Assembly (NCBI GenBank): GCA_963693305.1
Contig: OY855904.1
Coordinates: 42,687,304-42,751,303, forward strand
Direction of reading: 5' to 3'
DNA: 64,000 bases
Source: Meandrina meandrites
Lineage: Eukaryota > Cnidaria > Anthozoa > Scleractinia > Meandrinidae
Part shown: one piece after another, positions 15,692 through 29,096 of the stretch
How positions within the stretch are numbered: the stretch's first letter is position 1
How the letters are laid out: each line of letters begins with the position of its first letter
Translations under genes and position numbers: made by a program
Notes under the pieces: generated by a model
Told to the model about the DNA's origin: nothing
The model's database searches: none
The model's input: only the letters and a program-made list of their open reading frames with translations

Positions 15692-17890
15692 AAAGCAAAT
15701 GGTCCGTTACGTGTTCTTCCTTTAATTTATGATCCAACACTCAACAGATCTGCAATTCTGCATCGTTCAGGTCACATAAACTCTGTTCCACTGTAAACCA
15801 ATGACCAGTTTAGTTTTACAGCAAAAATTGTCCAGTGAATAGTTCTTGTTAGTCGATCACAACATTTAGAATAAATACGATTGCGCAGTGAATTGTTTGG
15901 TTTCAATCTGAATATCGAATGACAACATCAAACTCCAGCTTTATTTGGGTTTGAAGGCGTTTATTTACCTATTAGTGTAAAGACAGCCCGAACATAGATG
16001 AGTAAAAGATAAGTCGGCTTTTTTGTATCGTTTTAAACTTTGATGAATGGCCACCTTGAACCTCCTGTGTATTCATTTAAAATGTTAATACATGCCGTTA
16101 TTAAGGGATTAACTGAATGAAGTGTTTAAGTACTACAATGATAATGGCAGCTTTTTTCAAAAATTTAATTTCGGATGGCTAGCCTTTCGGGAAAGTCCGA
16201 GAAATATTTCAAAGAAGCAGCATTTTTGCGAGTAACTTCTGATTTCTAGGTAACGGCCTGTTTACAAAGCAATAACAAAGTAAGGGCAAGAAGGATTAAT
16301 TAAACTTTCCGAATAAATGTGCATCGGATGACGTCTGTGATTTTGCCGAAAAAGCCCAGGTTTGCTGGCCGAATACTGTAAGCAAATTATTGTAAATTGT
16401 TGTCTATTTTTTTTAGATCTAACAGGGAAATAATTATTCAAACGATTCCGAAAAGAACCTTAATTTCGTCGTTTTCGAGTTTTGAATGACAACTGTTACG
16501 CGACGTGACAAGAACAGATCGCAGAGGCATATATTACGTATGTAAGATCAAATGTTAGCCATCTATTGTATTAGTTAAAATTGCATACCTCAACGAAGTT
16601 AAATTATATTTTTTTTTCGCTAATGCTGATTTACATGATGGCAAAAGCATTGCTTTTCATTGGCGTCCGTTGTAACGACGAGTGTTTCGCTCCTCAGATA
16701 AACGGATTAAAACACTGGGGAAATAAGCTCTGAAGAACACCATTTAAATGGTTTGGGGACATGCAACCTTGTGACGCACGGCAAAATTCACTTAAATGGA
16801 AAAGGCATTTATTTGCCTTGAAACAGCGAAATTGGCGCGAAATTTTCAATGCAAAGTTATCTTGCCACTAACAAACCAAACATTCAGGGAAAATTGCACA
16901 CTTGATGCATTTTTCATGAAAATTCTTGATCTGGAGGCTATGCCGTTCGCGCGTGATACTAATGCAAATGCAACAATGATAGATTTACTTTATAGCGGAG
17001 CTCCCGCGGGCGGAGCATCCATACCCAGCCTAGTACCCAGGCGTTCCCTTCCGGCTTATCGATTTGGCGCGAAATTTCGTGACGTCACCGAATGACACTG
17101 AGCGGGAACGCCTAGTGAATAATGGCAAATCCAAGATGGCGGCACCTGACATCAAACTCTGACAAATTTCGCTAATTATTCTGACTAGACGGAGTTACAA
17201 GACTATTGCTCGCATATTTACAAGCGTGTAAGACCATTTCATTTTACCGATTCTTCGTTCAATTATTTTACTGTTGATTTCATTGCACAACAACTGGTTC
17301 AAGATAAGACGTGGTGTACATCTCGCTGGAAGCGGTTAAAGGCAAGGCGACCAATGCTTGTTAAATACGCTGTAAAATCAGCGAATTTGCTCTGTTTTCT
17401 TTAAAAGAACCTAAATGAACAAACGCGATCGGGTTTTGTGGCAAAAACAGTCTCATCTACGCGCTTCTTGATACGTTCTTTTTCCTACTTTCGCATCTGA
17501 GCGAAGGATGATATCCTGGTGTGTTGATCTGACTAGTTTAAGGTCGCGCTGGACCCTTGCTATAATTATGTATGCATTTATTTTAAGAGTATGCACGAGC
17601 TGCGACGAATGAAGCCGACAACAATCGAAATATTCATGGGAATATATTTCTTAAAGTTCTTTGTATAAGTAATTACATGTTATTGTTCTCCGCTTTGTGT
17701 CCTGTGCGCTGGAACGTAGGGAATTATCATAATTCCGCATAATTAGATTCGAAGCTTCGAACAAAGCGCACGTTGTTGTAAACACTGACTCGGTAGGTCT
17801 TCGGAAGCGGCAAAACCTGCAATTTTGTGTCCAAGTTTTCTCCACCGATACAGAATTTCATGACTTGATTTGCAGGGAACATAAACTTGG
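15692..17890. other. Host DNA without a supported gene
   Basis: The stretch is AT-rich with only short frames. A small inverted pair (aggcgttccc near 17039 and gggaacgcct near 17103) flanks a GC-richer patch containing ggcgcgaaatttcgtgacgt, likely a degraded repeat. No coding evidence. Confidence 0.6.
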
Positions 17891-17897
17891 TGTACTC

Positions 17898-18050
17898 TAT
17901 TGTGTTCTGGTCAAAACGGATTTTTAAAATCCCTTTTCAAAAAGAAGATAGCACGTTTCAAAGTTTAGATTTCACATTTTTACCCTCTTAGGAGCCAATA
18001 ACTCCTAGTAATTATTGAATTCAAGAATTTCGTTCTGACCAGAACACAAA
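17898..18050. mobile_element. MITE-like inverted repeat, ~150 bp
   Basis: The left arm tattgtgttctggtcaaaacg is matched in reverse complement by cgttctgaccagaacacaaa at the right. No coding content. Confidence 0.55.
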
Positions 18051-18684
18051 AGAGGTTGTGATTTACCACTAGGTTATATAGTCGTTTAATTTGGTGCGCT
18101 ATTCTAGCTGGAAACTTGGATACAAAATCGCATTATCTGCAGATTAACACTTAAGAGCTTGTAACATCAAAGTAAATGATCATCTCTCAGTAAAACGACA
18201 ATCATGATAAAATTCCATCAACCCCTATTATCCTTGATAAGTTTTGAAGGAATCGGTGTTCAAAATTCAAAGAATTAAACATTTACAACATGACACCCCT
18301 TCAAAATAAATTGCTAATGAATTTATTAATGAGCAAGGGTCCAGCGCGGCCTTAATATAAGTCTACTGTTTGCCTATACTACCGCGACTGCAAGTTGGCC
18401 AGTATCGCTTTCATGATTAGTCTTCGCTTTTTAGCCTCGTCTTAAGGCAGTGAACCTAAAACAAACATGTGCGAACTCAAGGTAGGACGGCCTGTTTCAA
18501 ATTAAATGTTTGATTTCTCTGTTAGGTCAGTGCTATAACTAGTCCTGAAATGTATTTGATCGTTTCGAGCTTTCATCCATCAAAGTGCTGGCATTACGTC
18601 AAAAAAGGCTTTATTCAAAAGCTGATCTTGTGTTGCATAAGCTACAGCGTGTACATGATCACAAAAATTTTATTGGTGTATTTT
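18051..18684. other. Host DNA without a supported gene
   Basis: AT-rich sequence with no frame that shows coding character, RNA gene or clear repeat. Confidence 0.5.
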
Positions 18685-19167
18685 ATGCATCAATCAATTC
18701 CAGCAGTGCCCATCCCCCCCCCCCCCCCGGGCTAACCCCCGGGCATTAGCATTTCTTTGGTAAATTCCCCGGGGTGGGGATGAGGGAACCGGGCAAATGC
18801 CCCGCTCCCGGGTTGATTGTTTTCAATCTCTCGATAGGTGATAAAAGAATATAATACAAGTTGTTGCTTCTTGACAATGAAGAAATATCTAAAATTCAGA
18901 AAATATACCTTTAAAAACATCCATGAACATCCACGAGCTTCTCTAGTCCTTCATGGACTAGCTAATATGCAACGTAGTCCACGTCTTGGCCTATAAACGC
19001 CTCCATCACGAATACGCAACTCACTCCACGGTTTTGAAACCATGTGTCAAATGCCCGGGGATCAACCCGAGGTACTTAAATGCCCCACCCCCGGGACGGA
19101 CAACATTAGGAAATGCCCCGGGGTTGCCCGGGGCGGGGATGGGCACTGCTGGAATTAACTGATGCAT
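18685..19167. mobile_element. GC-rich MITE with CCCCGGG clusters, ~483 bp
   Basis: The ends are inverted repeats of about 33 bp (atgcatcaatcaattccagc... and its reverse complement at 19135-19167) with about two mismatches. The interior has many CCCCGGG-type words and a C run at 18713-18728. The high identity of the ends suggests recent movement. Confidence 0.65.
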
Positions 19168-22100
19168 TAATGTTTATGTTTATTAACAGTGATCCAAAGT
19201 TGTTAAAATGTCATGAACTAGATCCTTAAGCTTTCCAGTCTTGTTTGTGCTTCTTTTAGTTCCTCTTGTTGTTGTTTTTAGGGCTGTGGTTTTTCATGGT
19301 CCTGCATATATATTTTTCAGAGATACCAGTAATTTAAGCACCACTTCCCCTGGGGCTGTTTTGTTTGCTATAAACTCTTCAGTGAACTGATACTGGGATC
19401 AGTTGGCTTAGAAAGGATTAAATCAAAAGAAACAGTGCAAATTAACTATATGTATGGTTGATTATCTTTTTATTTCACAACCGTCAAATGAGTGCCAATC
19501 AATCTGCACACTTAGCTTACAACTTCTGGTGAAATAGATTTCTGGTGCACCTAACAAACTCTTCGTTACTAAATGAGGAGTAGAAAATAATACTGAGCAG
19601 TATTATTTATATAATAGTATTATAACAATTTTATTGGTACGAGACAGCAAATGGCATTTTAGTTTGCGTGTAGACATATCCTATTTCTTTTGTTTTCACT
19701 CAAGGAAATAGTTGATGACTGCATGCAGGCTAATTGAATTTGTACTTACACAGTCCACTGGGGTCACTAGAGGGAGTTTGTGAGAATTCCATAGTTAATC
19801 ATAAGTAATCTCATCTGTCAAATCATGTCCCATTTTCTACTAGTTTTTTGAAATAAAGCCAAGAAGTCATACCTATTTTTTACCTGACCTTTTGAAGCAG
19901 GTTCATAAATAAACGTAAATAGCCATACAATTGATTATTGAAAATGTAAAACCGGCTTGAACAAATGAACCTTGTGGAGCTCTTCAGACCAACCTCCATA
20001 ATTTAGCAGGTGAAATGAGATGCAAACAGATCAAGAATTATGATGCAAGAAAAATCTTCGCCAAGTCCTGTACAGTTTCTTAACTTCAAAATGGCATTAA
20101 AGTCTGGATCTTGCCGGGGATATGTGCTTGTGAGCTAAGAACCAATCTTTCTTTATTCCATTAGGCTCCTTGTGGAGCAAAGGGCGTCAAGCTAAGAACC
20201 AATGCAATATTTTTATTTCTTTATATTTTAAGTTTTTGTATTGCAATATATTTTACAAGTCACTTCCTCTTATCTCAATTTATTCTCTCATCATTGACAT
20301 GGCACAATTGAACTCAGTGGCTCCACTTGTTTTGCTGCCAATTATTTTAGCTCTTTCCCTGCCAAATGTTTTAGGTAAATTTTTGAATAATTTTCACTCT
20401 CCCCACCCCCATTTTATCCTGGTTCCCTCAATGAACAATTTTTGGCATTCTAATTTCCACCTACCAAAACGATGAGCAAATCCCTGAGTATGTCTGCTCT
20501 TAGGATTAACCTTGAGACAGTTCTTGCAATGTTAAGCAGTCTTTATCATGCAGTCACCTATAATTTATTATTTGTAAATTTTCCAGTGGTCAACTTTATA
20601 TATGTAAACAATTAACACAAGTCAAATGTACAGACTTTTATTCAATCTCAGATTATGATAAGATAACCAGATGATTTGGAAATTCATGTTCTACCTCAAA
20701 ATCCTCTTGAATGAACTTCCCCATAAATCATTTACCACACAGTTTGGGGGACTGAACATATACATAATTTTTGAGTAAAGTGAACTCGAATAAATAGGGT
20801 TAGGCTGCTGCTTTCCTTTTTAAGATGTTATAAATCTTTAAGCGTGTGCGGTATCTTGAACTCTGGGTTCTATTCGGTTCGTTTAGAGTTGAGTTTCCTG
20901 TCGTAAAAAATTTGTAAGAACTCTGCATTACTTCAGAGGTTTAAAATGATCTGGACATTTCATTTCAACTTAAACGACGCGATTGTATGAAAAGGCGGCA
21001 AATCTGTGGCACGGGTGGCACGGGTGGCACCTTGTTCACTTTTTAAGCTGAATGAAAGAGGCGAACAAAGCTGCTGGAAAACATAAATCTTCGTGAATAT
21101 TTTTCGCTTTATTTACTCATCTACATCATGGAAACTTATGCCAAATGATTTAGGGATAGCCTCTTAGCGTGAACATCCGAAATGTTTGCCGACCTGAATA
21201 TGATTTATCGGACAACAAGTCAAAACAGCGAGCGTTGAAGAACTGTCTACGGTTTCTGCGGTTGATTAATTCAGTTGACATTAAGCCGAACTAAAAGTGA
21301 GCTCAGAGCCGGTCAAGTTCACGAAGTGATGGATAAAAGACTGTTAACAACTACACCGAAAGAAAGGAAGAGATTGATCTTCGGTGATAATTCATATAAT
21401 CAGTATATGTCGATGGAGTTGGAGTTGGAGTAAGCTCACATGGAAACTGGCGTGTTCGTTTCCGATATTTAATATGCTGCTGGTTTGAAAGCTTTGCCCT
21501 GCAGAATTTACAAGCCTTTTCCAAATATAAGGTAACAAACGTAATGTATATTCTAAGCTGAAGTCTGTTTTTATTGTGAGAATCTGTTTATACTTCAGTC
21601 ATTTATAAACGAATTCGAAGTTGTATCGTTTTTCAGATCTTTCCGTAGGCTTACATAGTTATAAATTCCATTATTTCTTAATGCTGCTTTCAAACCTCTT
21701 AGCTTTAATCACTGTTGTACATTTTTTTCAGACATTGTCTATTAAATGTTTGGTTTCAAATGCTGTGTTTTAGTTCATAGTGGAGTAAACTGTAAAGTTC
21801 ATTTTTGGATTTTCATTTGAAAAGAATATTAAATTATTGAGCTACATGTACTCGCGATCGGATGAAAAGCACGTTTCGCCTTTGCAAAATATTACAAACT
21901 ACACTTATACGCACCAGCTTATAATGAGGAAAATCCCGCAAACTGAACAAGTCCAAACCAAAACTAGTAAAACTACTCAAAGATACTGCACACTAAAATT
22001 AATTTAAGCGATTTATTATCCAACTGCTCTATTTTATTCACTCGCATTGTTTATTTTTACGCCGGTTTCGTTGCGTGTTACCTGTGCCTGGGTGAGTGAG

Positions 22101-23880
22101 TTCAGACTTTTTCTTCCGCACATTTGCTTACCAGAAACGAAGAAAAAATTCATTTAGTTCTCTACATAAAATTCTCTAAGGTATTAAGCAACGTGTACGA
22201 TAAAACAGAATAGTTAATCATGCAACCAAAACAGGACGGCTCAAACTAAATTGTTCGCTTGTTAGATAGCGAGCACCACTTCTAAATCACAAACTGCCAC
22301 AACTCACACAAAAACTGCTTTAAAATAACTTGCATAACCGGCTCCCAATGAATTTGCCAGGTTTTTTTTTTTTTTTTTTTTGCGGCCGTGTTTTTCTTTG
22401 TTCTGGCGTGAACTCATTTTCTTTAGCCGCGTGTTGACTTTTTTTCGCGCTGTAGTTTTTTTTTTTTTTTGCCTTGAGTTGATTGTGTTGCCTTGACTGT
22501 TTTGAAGTAAATCAAAACAAATTTCCTTGCCTTCATCGAGGTCCTTTTTTACACTGATTTGCTCTACGAGGTTTATTAGTGTACAGTAAAAGTTGTAAAA
22601 AGTTTTTATACTAAAATTTGATATGTGCGCCTCCGTGCATTCGTGGGGAACCCAATAAAGTGCAGGGACATCAAAACACTAAATTCAAGCAAAAAATAAT
22701 AAATGGGAGCTCCGCTTTTAGGCCTGCCTAAATCTATATATAATTGAAGAATCGTCTTTTGTCTAGGTGAACCAACATGGCCACTGGTCACGTGAGTGAA
22801 TATACGCTCCGTTAAGCCACAATTTGTGTCCCAAAGCCGAGTTTGCGTGCGATGGAAAACAACGTCTTATTTTACATGGAGATGATTGACATATTTGACA
22901 AGTAAAAAAATGGTTGAATCTGATAAGATGCCTCTAAGCTGGTTAAAACTACCCAAAAGGTGGTTTAGAATTAGCCTAACCAGGTTAAAAAATATATTGT
23001 TCTTTGATAAACTGCCATGGACACCGCTAACTCGGTTGAAAGTCAGTTAACTCTCCAAATACACGGCCACATCAGAGATTTTTTTAACCTAGTTAATTTT
23101 AACTGATTACTTGGAAATAACCCGGTTAACTCGCCAAGTGCGACTGCGGCCATTGCCTGGAAGGCCATTTTGCAAAAAATCCTTCTTCCCCTTCAAAAGG
23201 AAATGGACGGAAAAAAGCAAAATTATGGCACTAAATCGCTTTCCGTATCATGTAAAAAAGGAAACGACCTGTAGTATTGCTTTCCCTCCTGCAAATAGGT
23301 TTGTCCATGGAAAGTTACTGCCAAAATTTAGTCAAATTAATCGGATTGCCTCAAAACGTTGCCGAGTGCCCATTTGTACTACTGCATGGTGAAATGTAGT
23401 GTATAAATAAAGATGTTTGGCAGGTACACAACAATTAAAAGGACAATAATGGCTAAGATCTCGATTAGGATCCAAACCGTGACTAACCATTTGGACGCTT
23501 TGATACCACTTAACATTAGGACATATCGTGCTATCACCCGAGCATTAAGACACCCACGGACAAAAAAAATGTGCTATTTTTTTTTTTATATTGTACCTGC
23601 ATTTGTCACTACAAACCCCACTACAGCTTCCATTGTGAAAATCCTCGAAAACATTGTTGACGCATTTTACTGTAAAAGAAAAATATGATTTTGTATTTTA
23701 CTTTAAATTCTCTCAGAACCTTGTGTGTAGCAGCAGGCTCTTTCTCTCTTCGTTCTGTGCTGAACAGGAGTGCGCTTACGTATGCCATCACAGAAGAAGC
23801 TGTAACAGTTTCACAATATAATGACGCAAAATAGTAAATTTAGTAAAACCAGAATTTCAGTAGTTCGTATAGTCTGGTCT
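19168..23880. other. Host DNA without a supported gene
   Basis: The region has T runs near 22365 and 22455, a short ggcacgggtggcacgggtggcac tandem near 21007 and no convincing exon. Frames around 20170, 23111 and 23413 lack recognisable domains. Confidence 0.5.
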
Positions 23881-24470
23881 TCTGGATGAGGGGACTTACG
23901 AAACTGTAACTGACGTTTCGACAATCAACCTGAGCAGAAGTCATCTTCAGAGGGCTTATTGGCTACATCTACATCTACATTTAGTTTGGTCGGTAAAAAT
24001 CTACAGATATCACACCAACCGTTAAAAACTAACATGAATGTTAAAAATGTAAAAAACTAAATAAAACTAATAAAATAAAATATTAAAAACTACCAACTAA
24101 CTTAGATTTAAAACTATTTACAGAGGTTATATTTACAATATAGTAAACTACATAGCTTATCTAAAGTTTCTCAACAATAACTGGTCTGTTTCGATCTGTC
24201 TATTTTAGTTAAATTATTTCGTCCTGTTTTAGGTACGTTCGACGAGTCTTTTGTTTACGTCGTGAATAGGTCAGTAGTAAAGGTGTCGGCCGTTGCTAAC
24301 ATCATTCTGTTGAAAGGCGTTTGTTCTAAGTTTGCGTAGACCAGGTTTCTGGAGTTAGTCGCTAAGAATAATTTGTACTGCCGGTAACACCTTGAGCGAA
24401 TTTTAACAGGCGTCAACATCGATGACCAATCAGCTTCACCGGATATCATAGACGGACAACATTTTTTAAA
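23881..24470. mobile_element. Probable Penelope-like or related retroelement remnant
   Basis: The segment actgacgtttcgacaatcaacc...gaagtcatcttcagag is a type I associate with the terminal region of cnidarian Penelope-like retroelements. A related inverted copy (ctgaagatgatttcccctcctggttgcccaaacatcagtcac) lies at about 24736-24780 across a MITE. No intact reverse transcriptase is present. The family is inferred from memory of similar sequences. Confidence 0.45.
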
Positions 24471-24728
24471 GGACAGACTATTAGAGATGACCGTAGGGGG
24501 GGGGGGGGGGGGGGGGGGGGGTAAAAATTTTCGGTGCAGGATTTTTTTTTTTTAAGTCCTACTCATCTGCAGGATTTTTTTTTCTCGTTTGCACGGATAT
24601 TTTTTTAAGGCTCAACCGCTTACAGGAGTAGTTTTAGACAAGGTTCCCGTGCAGAAATTATTTTGGGGAAAAGTCTCCCCCCCCCCCCCCCCCCCCCCGC
24701 CTCCGGTTATTTCCAATGGTCTGTCTCT
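24471..24728. mobile_element. MITE-like element with G and C homopolymer arms
   Basis: The ends ggacagactattagagatga and tttccaatggtctgtctctt are imperfect inverted repeats. A ~26-bp G run (from 24496) and a ~22-bp C run (from 24677) lie just inside the ends and could pair. Confidence 0.55.
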
Positions 24729-25540
24729 TACTTGACCCTGAAGATGATTTCCCCTCCTGGTTGCCCAAACATCAGTCACGAACAACAGTTATTTTGTACT
24801 CTACGAACGTAGGACGTAAAGTGGCCAGTTCCAAAAGTTTGTTTGCAGACAGAGTGAGAGAAGGTTGAAAGTAAAGACAACTGTGAAACCAACATACAAA
24901 TGAAATTCGCTGCGTATTGAGGATGAAAATGACCTCGTTCATCACAACTATAGCAGAACAGCTCAAAACACCAGCTTACCTACAGAACTGTTGTCACTTT
25001 TGCACACGGTCTGGTTATCGTACTTCACCATCAACATAACACAACCACATCTGTTATCCATCATCAAGGCCAAGCACGAAAGCTTACAAGCCTGAATATA
25101 AAAAAAATCACGTTCCTTTAACGAATAGAGATAGTGCATCGTATCTTATCTGTCTATTTGCTTTGGCGCAACGTTAAAAAAATATATATTGCGGTGTGTC
25201 CATTATCACTGAAAACATCCGGTACTTCGTTCCGTTTGCTTAGCTCATTGCAGCAACTTCTTGTTTTTTTTTTTTTTTTTTTCAGAAATAAGATTGACGT
25301 AATTAATTGGATTCCACTTAAAAAGAAACGAGTATTTAATTGTTTTTCCAGTTGGCAATTATGATATAAATATTAATATCAATTATGTCATGATATCACT
25401 TTGGACATCAAGCTCCTTTAAGCGGGCTGACTCCTTAATTCTCTTTCAAGGCGTTTGATAAGTTTTAGATCGGTTCAGGGCTATTTTTCTTTATAACCCA
25501 CCGATTAATTTCCGCGCGCGCCCATTGGACAAAACACATC
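24729..25540. other. Host DNA without a supported gene
   Basis: The start is the inverted retroelement-like segment noted at 24736-24780. The remainder has a T run at 25265-25282 and no coding evidence. Confidence 0.5.
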
Positions 25541-25544
25541 ACGT

Positions 25545-25612
25545 GGTACAAAATCGGACGACGGGTATCAGCCAATATACCCCGTCCGATTTGATATCCG
25601 TCGTCCGATTTT
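25545..25612. repeat. Short inverted repeat, atcggacgacgg arms
   Basis: The arms aaatcggacgacgg and ccgtcgtccgattt surround a smaller internal complement. It may be part of a larger degraded element with the neighbouring palindrome. Confidence 0.5.
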
Positions 25613-25811
25613 TTATAGCAGTGCAAAACAAACGTAAAAGTGACCTTTTCAGGTCTAACGTTTTAACAAAATCACAGTGTTAAAAAAGAAATTCGAAACC
25701 TATCGACTTGCATTTATTTTAACTAAATTATGCCGTGATTATCGCGCGCTGTAGGTTTTTCCTTTTTCCCGCGATGAAGCGCGTTGAAGAAATTAATCGG
25801 AAGGTTATAAA

Positions 25812-25846
25812 ATAAATAAACCCCTTCCTGGCTTGCTGATATATTG

Positions 25847-25877
<31 letters not shown>

Positions 25878-25997
25878 TCAAAACTTCACAGTTACCCTCG
25901 AAGCTTCGCTTCTCGGCCAACTGTTCATTTTTCGGACAATCTTTCAGCCTCGGGCATTATCCTCCAATATACCAGTCGCCTGAAGGGGTTTATTTAC
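25812..25997. mobile_element. Palindromic MITE, ~185 bp
   Basis: The arms taaataaaccccttcctggc... and ...cctgaaggggtttattta are inverted copies. Inside them tattggaggataatgcc and ggcattatcctccaata pair as well. Confidence 0.6.
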
Positions 25998-26247
25998 TAA
26001 ATATTAAACGACGTTGTTTTCTTTGGCTACGGGGCTGGCGTTAAAATCCGACCCCTTGTCACAATGTTATGCGCAACAGGGATGCACGTTGCAAAAAAAA
26101 GGAATCACCTTAAAAGTTTGGTTCCAATTTCGAAAAGATTCCGTGTTCAAATTAATTCAGCTAATAGTACTGCGCGAAGTATTAAAACCCAGTTCGAAAT
26201 TATAATGCCAAGGCGCTTTTACCAAGAGAAACGACTTTGAAACTTAC

Positions 26248-26355
26248 CGTAGTAGTGTAGGTCACATTGTATCGTGCAAATATGTTTTCGCCATATTGGT
26301 CAGTTCTGTGTTCGCAGCTTTTGTTTTTAAATGGGTCAAGTCGTCCAATAATAAC
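26248..26355 (-). CDS. Channel copy 1, exon 6
   Basis: 36 codons beginning VIIGRLDPFKNKSCEH. Acceptor ttgagcag and donor gtaagt flank it. Length equals exon 6 of copy 2. Confidence 0.85.
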
Positions 26356-28344
26356 CTGCTCAAACAACAACGGTTGATAGATACAACATCAGAACAACAA
26401 TAAAATGTTAACCGACCTGTCCATTAAGAACTTAAATTCTTTTAATAGCATATGCTTATCTAACCTTAACCTTGGGTCATTTGAATAGTTAAATTTTACA
26501 GTTAACTTAGGGTAATTGGCATATATGTCAAGAAAAGATCTGTTCCTTTACTTTCACGATCTACATCTTTGTCTTTCTAACGATATTTTCAGGGAAAATG
26601 AGACTCCAGTTTGGCTGTCGGATTCAATAGTCATGTCCCCCTGGATATTATATGAAATCTACCTTAATTTCTAGCTTGAATAGTAAGGTATACGAAAAAA
26701 AAGATATTCTTACCCTTCGAAGCTGAATGGCTGTGGAAAAACCAGGAAACACACTTATCCCCTGTTCATGAGGAAAGGGCATCTCATTCTGTGCTCCGAT
26801 GTAAACACGAACACCAGCTTCTTGAGAAAGGAGACTCACATACTCATTCTGTTCAGTATTTATTTCTAAGGTCAGACCTGAAAGAAGAGATCAAAAGCTT
26901 ATTGATTGAAACTATCCCGGATATTGACTAGTTTCCTGACAAAGTACACCTTTAGAATGATTTCTTTTCCTTCGCTTGCGTGATTTGGGTGGATAGTGGC
27001 GGGGAGGGGAGTGGGGGTAGGGACCATATGGAAGTGCGATGCAAAACTTTTCAAATATTATCCCTTTCCTTTTACCTGCGCAGAGAATGGCATTTTGTTC
27101 CGTTTTACATTGGCAAATTCTTCATGCGCAGCTAAATTTCTTTGTCAGCTCTAAACGTATATCCCATCCAAGAATATTGCATAAATGCCGTCGTTCGCAT
27201 TCTAAACTTGGATTAACGAATTTGAAGACGTTAACTCTCCGCTACTTTTTCAATTTCTGAAATAGAAAATAAATTCCTTAACCCAAATCAGACCGGGTCC
27301 AATTCAGACCGGGCTTTTTTTTTTATCTTTTCAGACCTGGGGGTGGATCTCCCTTCCCCCGCCCACCTCCGTAACTTCCAGAATATTTAAGCAATCACAA
27401 TGAAGCCCTGACAGGATATATAGTATGTCCAGAAATCTATATTTTGATGTGCGTCACGTGGGTTGATGACGTAACATCACGCAGCAATTACATCATGATG
27501 CCAAAACAGCCGCCATCCTGGATCCGCCAACTTGGATTTCAAAATTTTTCCAAAATGTCAGAAACCGCCCAAAATTACTGAAAAGTATCCAAAATCAATA
27601 AAACGATGCAAAAACCTAAAAAGATGAAAATAATTGAATCAAAGTTAATTTTCATTAATAGGAACACAAAAAGTACAAATTTGGGGAAACATGTCTGTCA
27701 AGATGCCGTTGCCATGATAACTTCAAGTTCCCGCCACAACAACCTATCCTACCAAATTATTCCCCGATAATTTTTACATAAACTCGCAAGGTTTGGCAGC
27801 GTTTGGCTAAATCGTTTTTCAAGATTCGTTGGCTGTCACCATAATTGGGATTGACGGCAGCGTAAAACGCAATCGGTAGGTGGGTGTTGAACTTCAGATT
27901 GATAATGTTATTGAAAGGTGCAATAATAATTACGAAAAAAAAATGACTGAAAAAATTCAGGCTTAATGAGTCCTTTGCAGCTAAGATTATATGATTTTTT
28001 TTTTATAAGAACGTTTTTTTACAATAACGTTGAGGCTGAGATTTACCAAAACTTTTAAAGCATGCCAAGAACATCTCCCGGGTTCAGAGTCGAAGAACGT
28101 CTCGATTTTGCTCATTGTTTTATTATTACTTTTTCCATAACGAGCATTTTGATCAATGCAAAGCTACGTAGTCAAACAGCATTTTAATAAATATAAAAGA
28201 ATTTGTCGCGGCACCAGTTCAAAGTGAGCAGGCCGCAGAAGCAAGTCAAGAGCAGCTTGATACACCACATTCGGCGAACAAAGCTGTTTGATACTTTTCC
28301 TGGTTTTGTCCGCATTGATTTAATGAAATACTATAATCATAATC

Positions 28345-28386
<42 letters not shown>

Positions 28387-29056
28387 TTTAATATTTATAT
28401 TGCGCATTTTCTATAAAATAATCAAATGCGCATTACAATAAATATAAAAACATGTAACTTAAGAACATTTTCAGCCTCAAATTATGAAAAAAATAAGAAC
28501 GCTCAGCCTAAGCCCAGAAATTAGATGTTCTTGAGAAAAAATAGTGTACCACAAAATAACACCGTGCTGGAATGTAAGCAACGCCCTGGGAAATCCCAAA
28601 CAGAGCGACTTCAACCAGACACGCTTGACTGCCATTTATTTTGAATGTCCCAGAGCGGAGCTTGCCCTCCAGTGAGGTGCCACTTTGCGCTGCAAAGGGC
28701 TCATTCGAATCCATGACCTCTACGATGTCGGTGCAGTGCTTTAAACAACTCAGCTATCAGGCTACCTCTTACTGGCAAGCAGACAATTGTGTTCACAAAT
28801 TCTAGTAAAGAAAAGCTTAGCATTTTTCTTTTTAAATCAAAAGAAAGCGTGAAAATTACCAAAACCATTCACATCTGACCCAGTCGCGTCCATTGCTTTG
28901 TTGAAGGTGTAGCAATTACCGTATCTATTATGCCAAAAGTGGGTCCAGTAATTTTGCATGTCGCCGTCTCTGCAATACCAAATAAGGTGAATTTCAGCGA
29001 CACAGTTTTCTTATCATATTTGCTAAGTGCCCTCCTTCCAATAGCCATGTCTCTTC

Positions 29057-29096
<40 letters not shown>

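Noticed and set aside
23888..23912. Hammerhead-ribozyme-like ctggatgagg...cgaaac
   Set aside because: An extra base breaks the CUGAUGA core and no convincing stem III and cleavage site could be drawn, although Penelope-like elements can carry such ribozymes.
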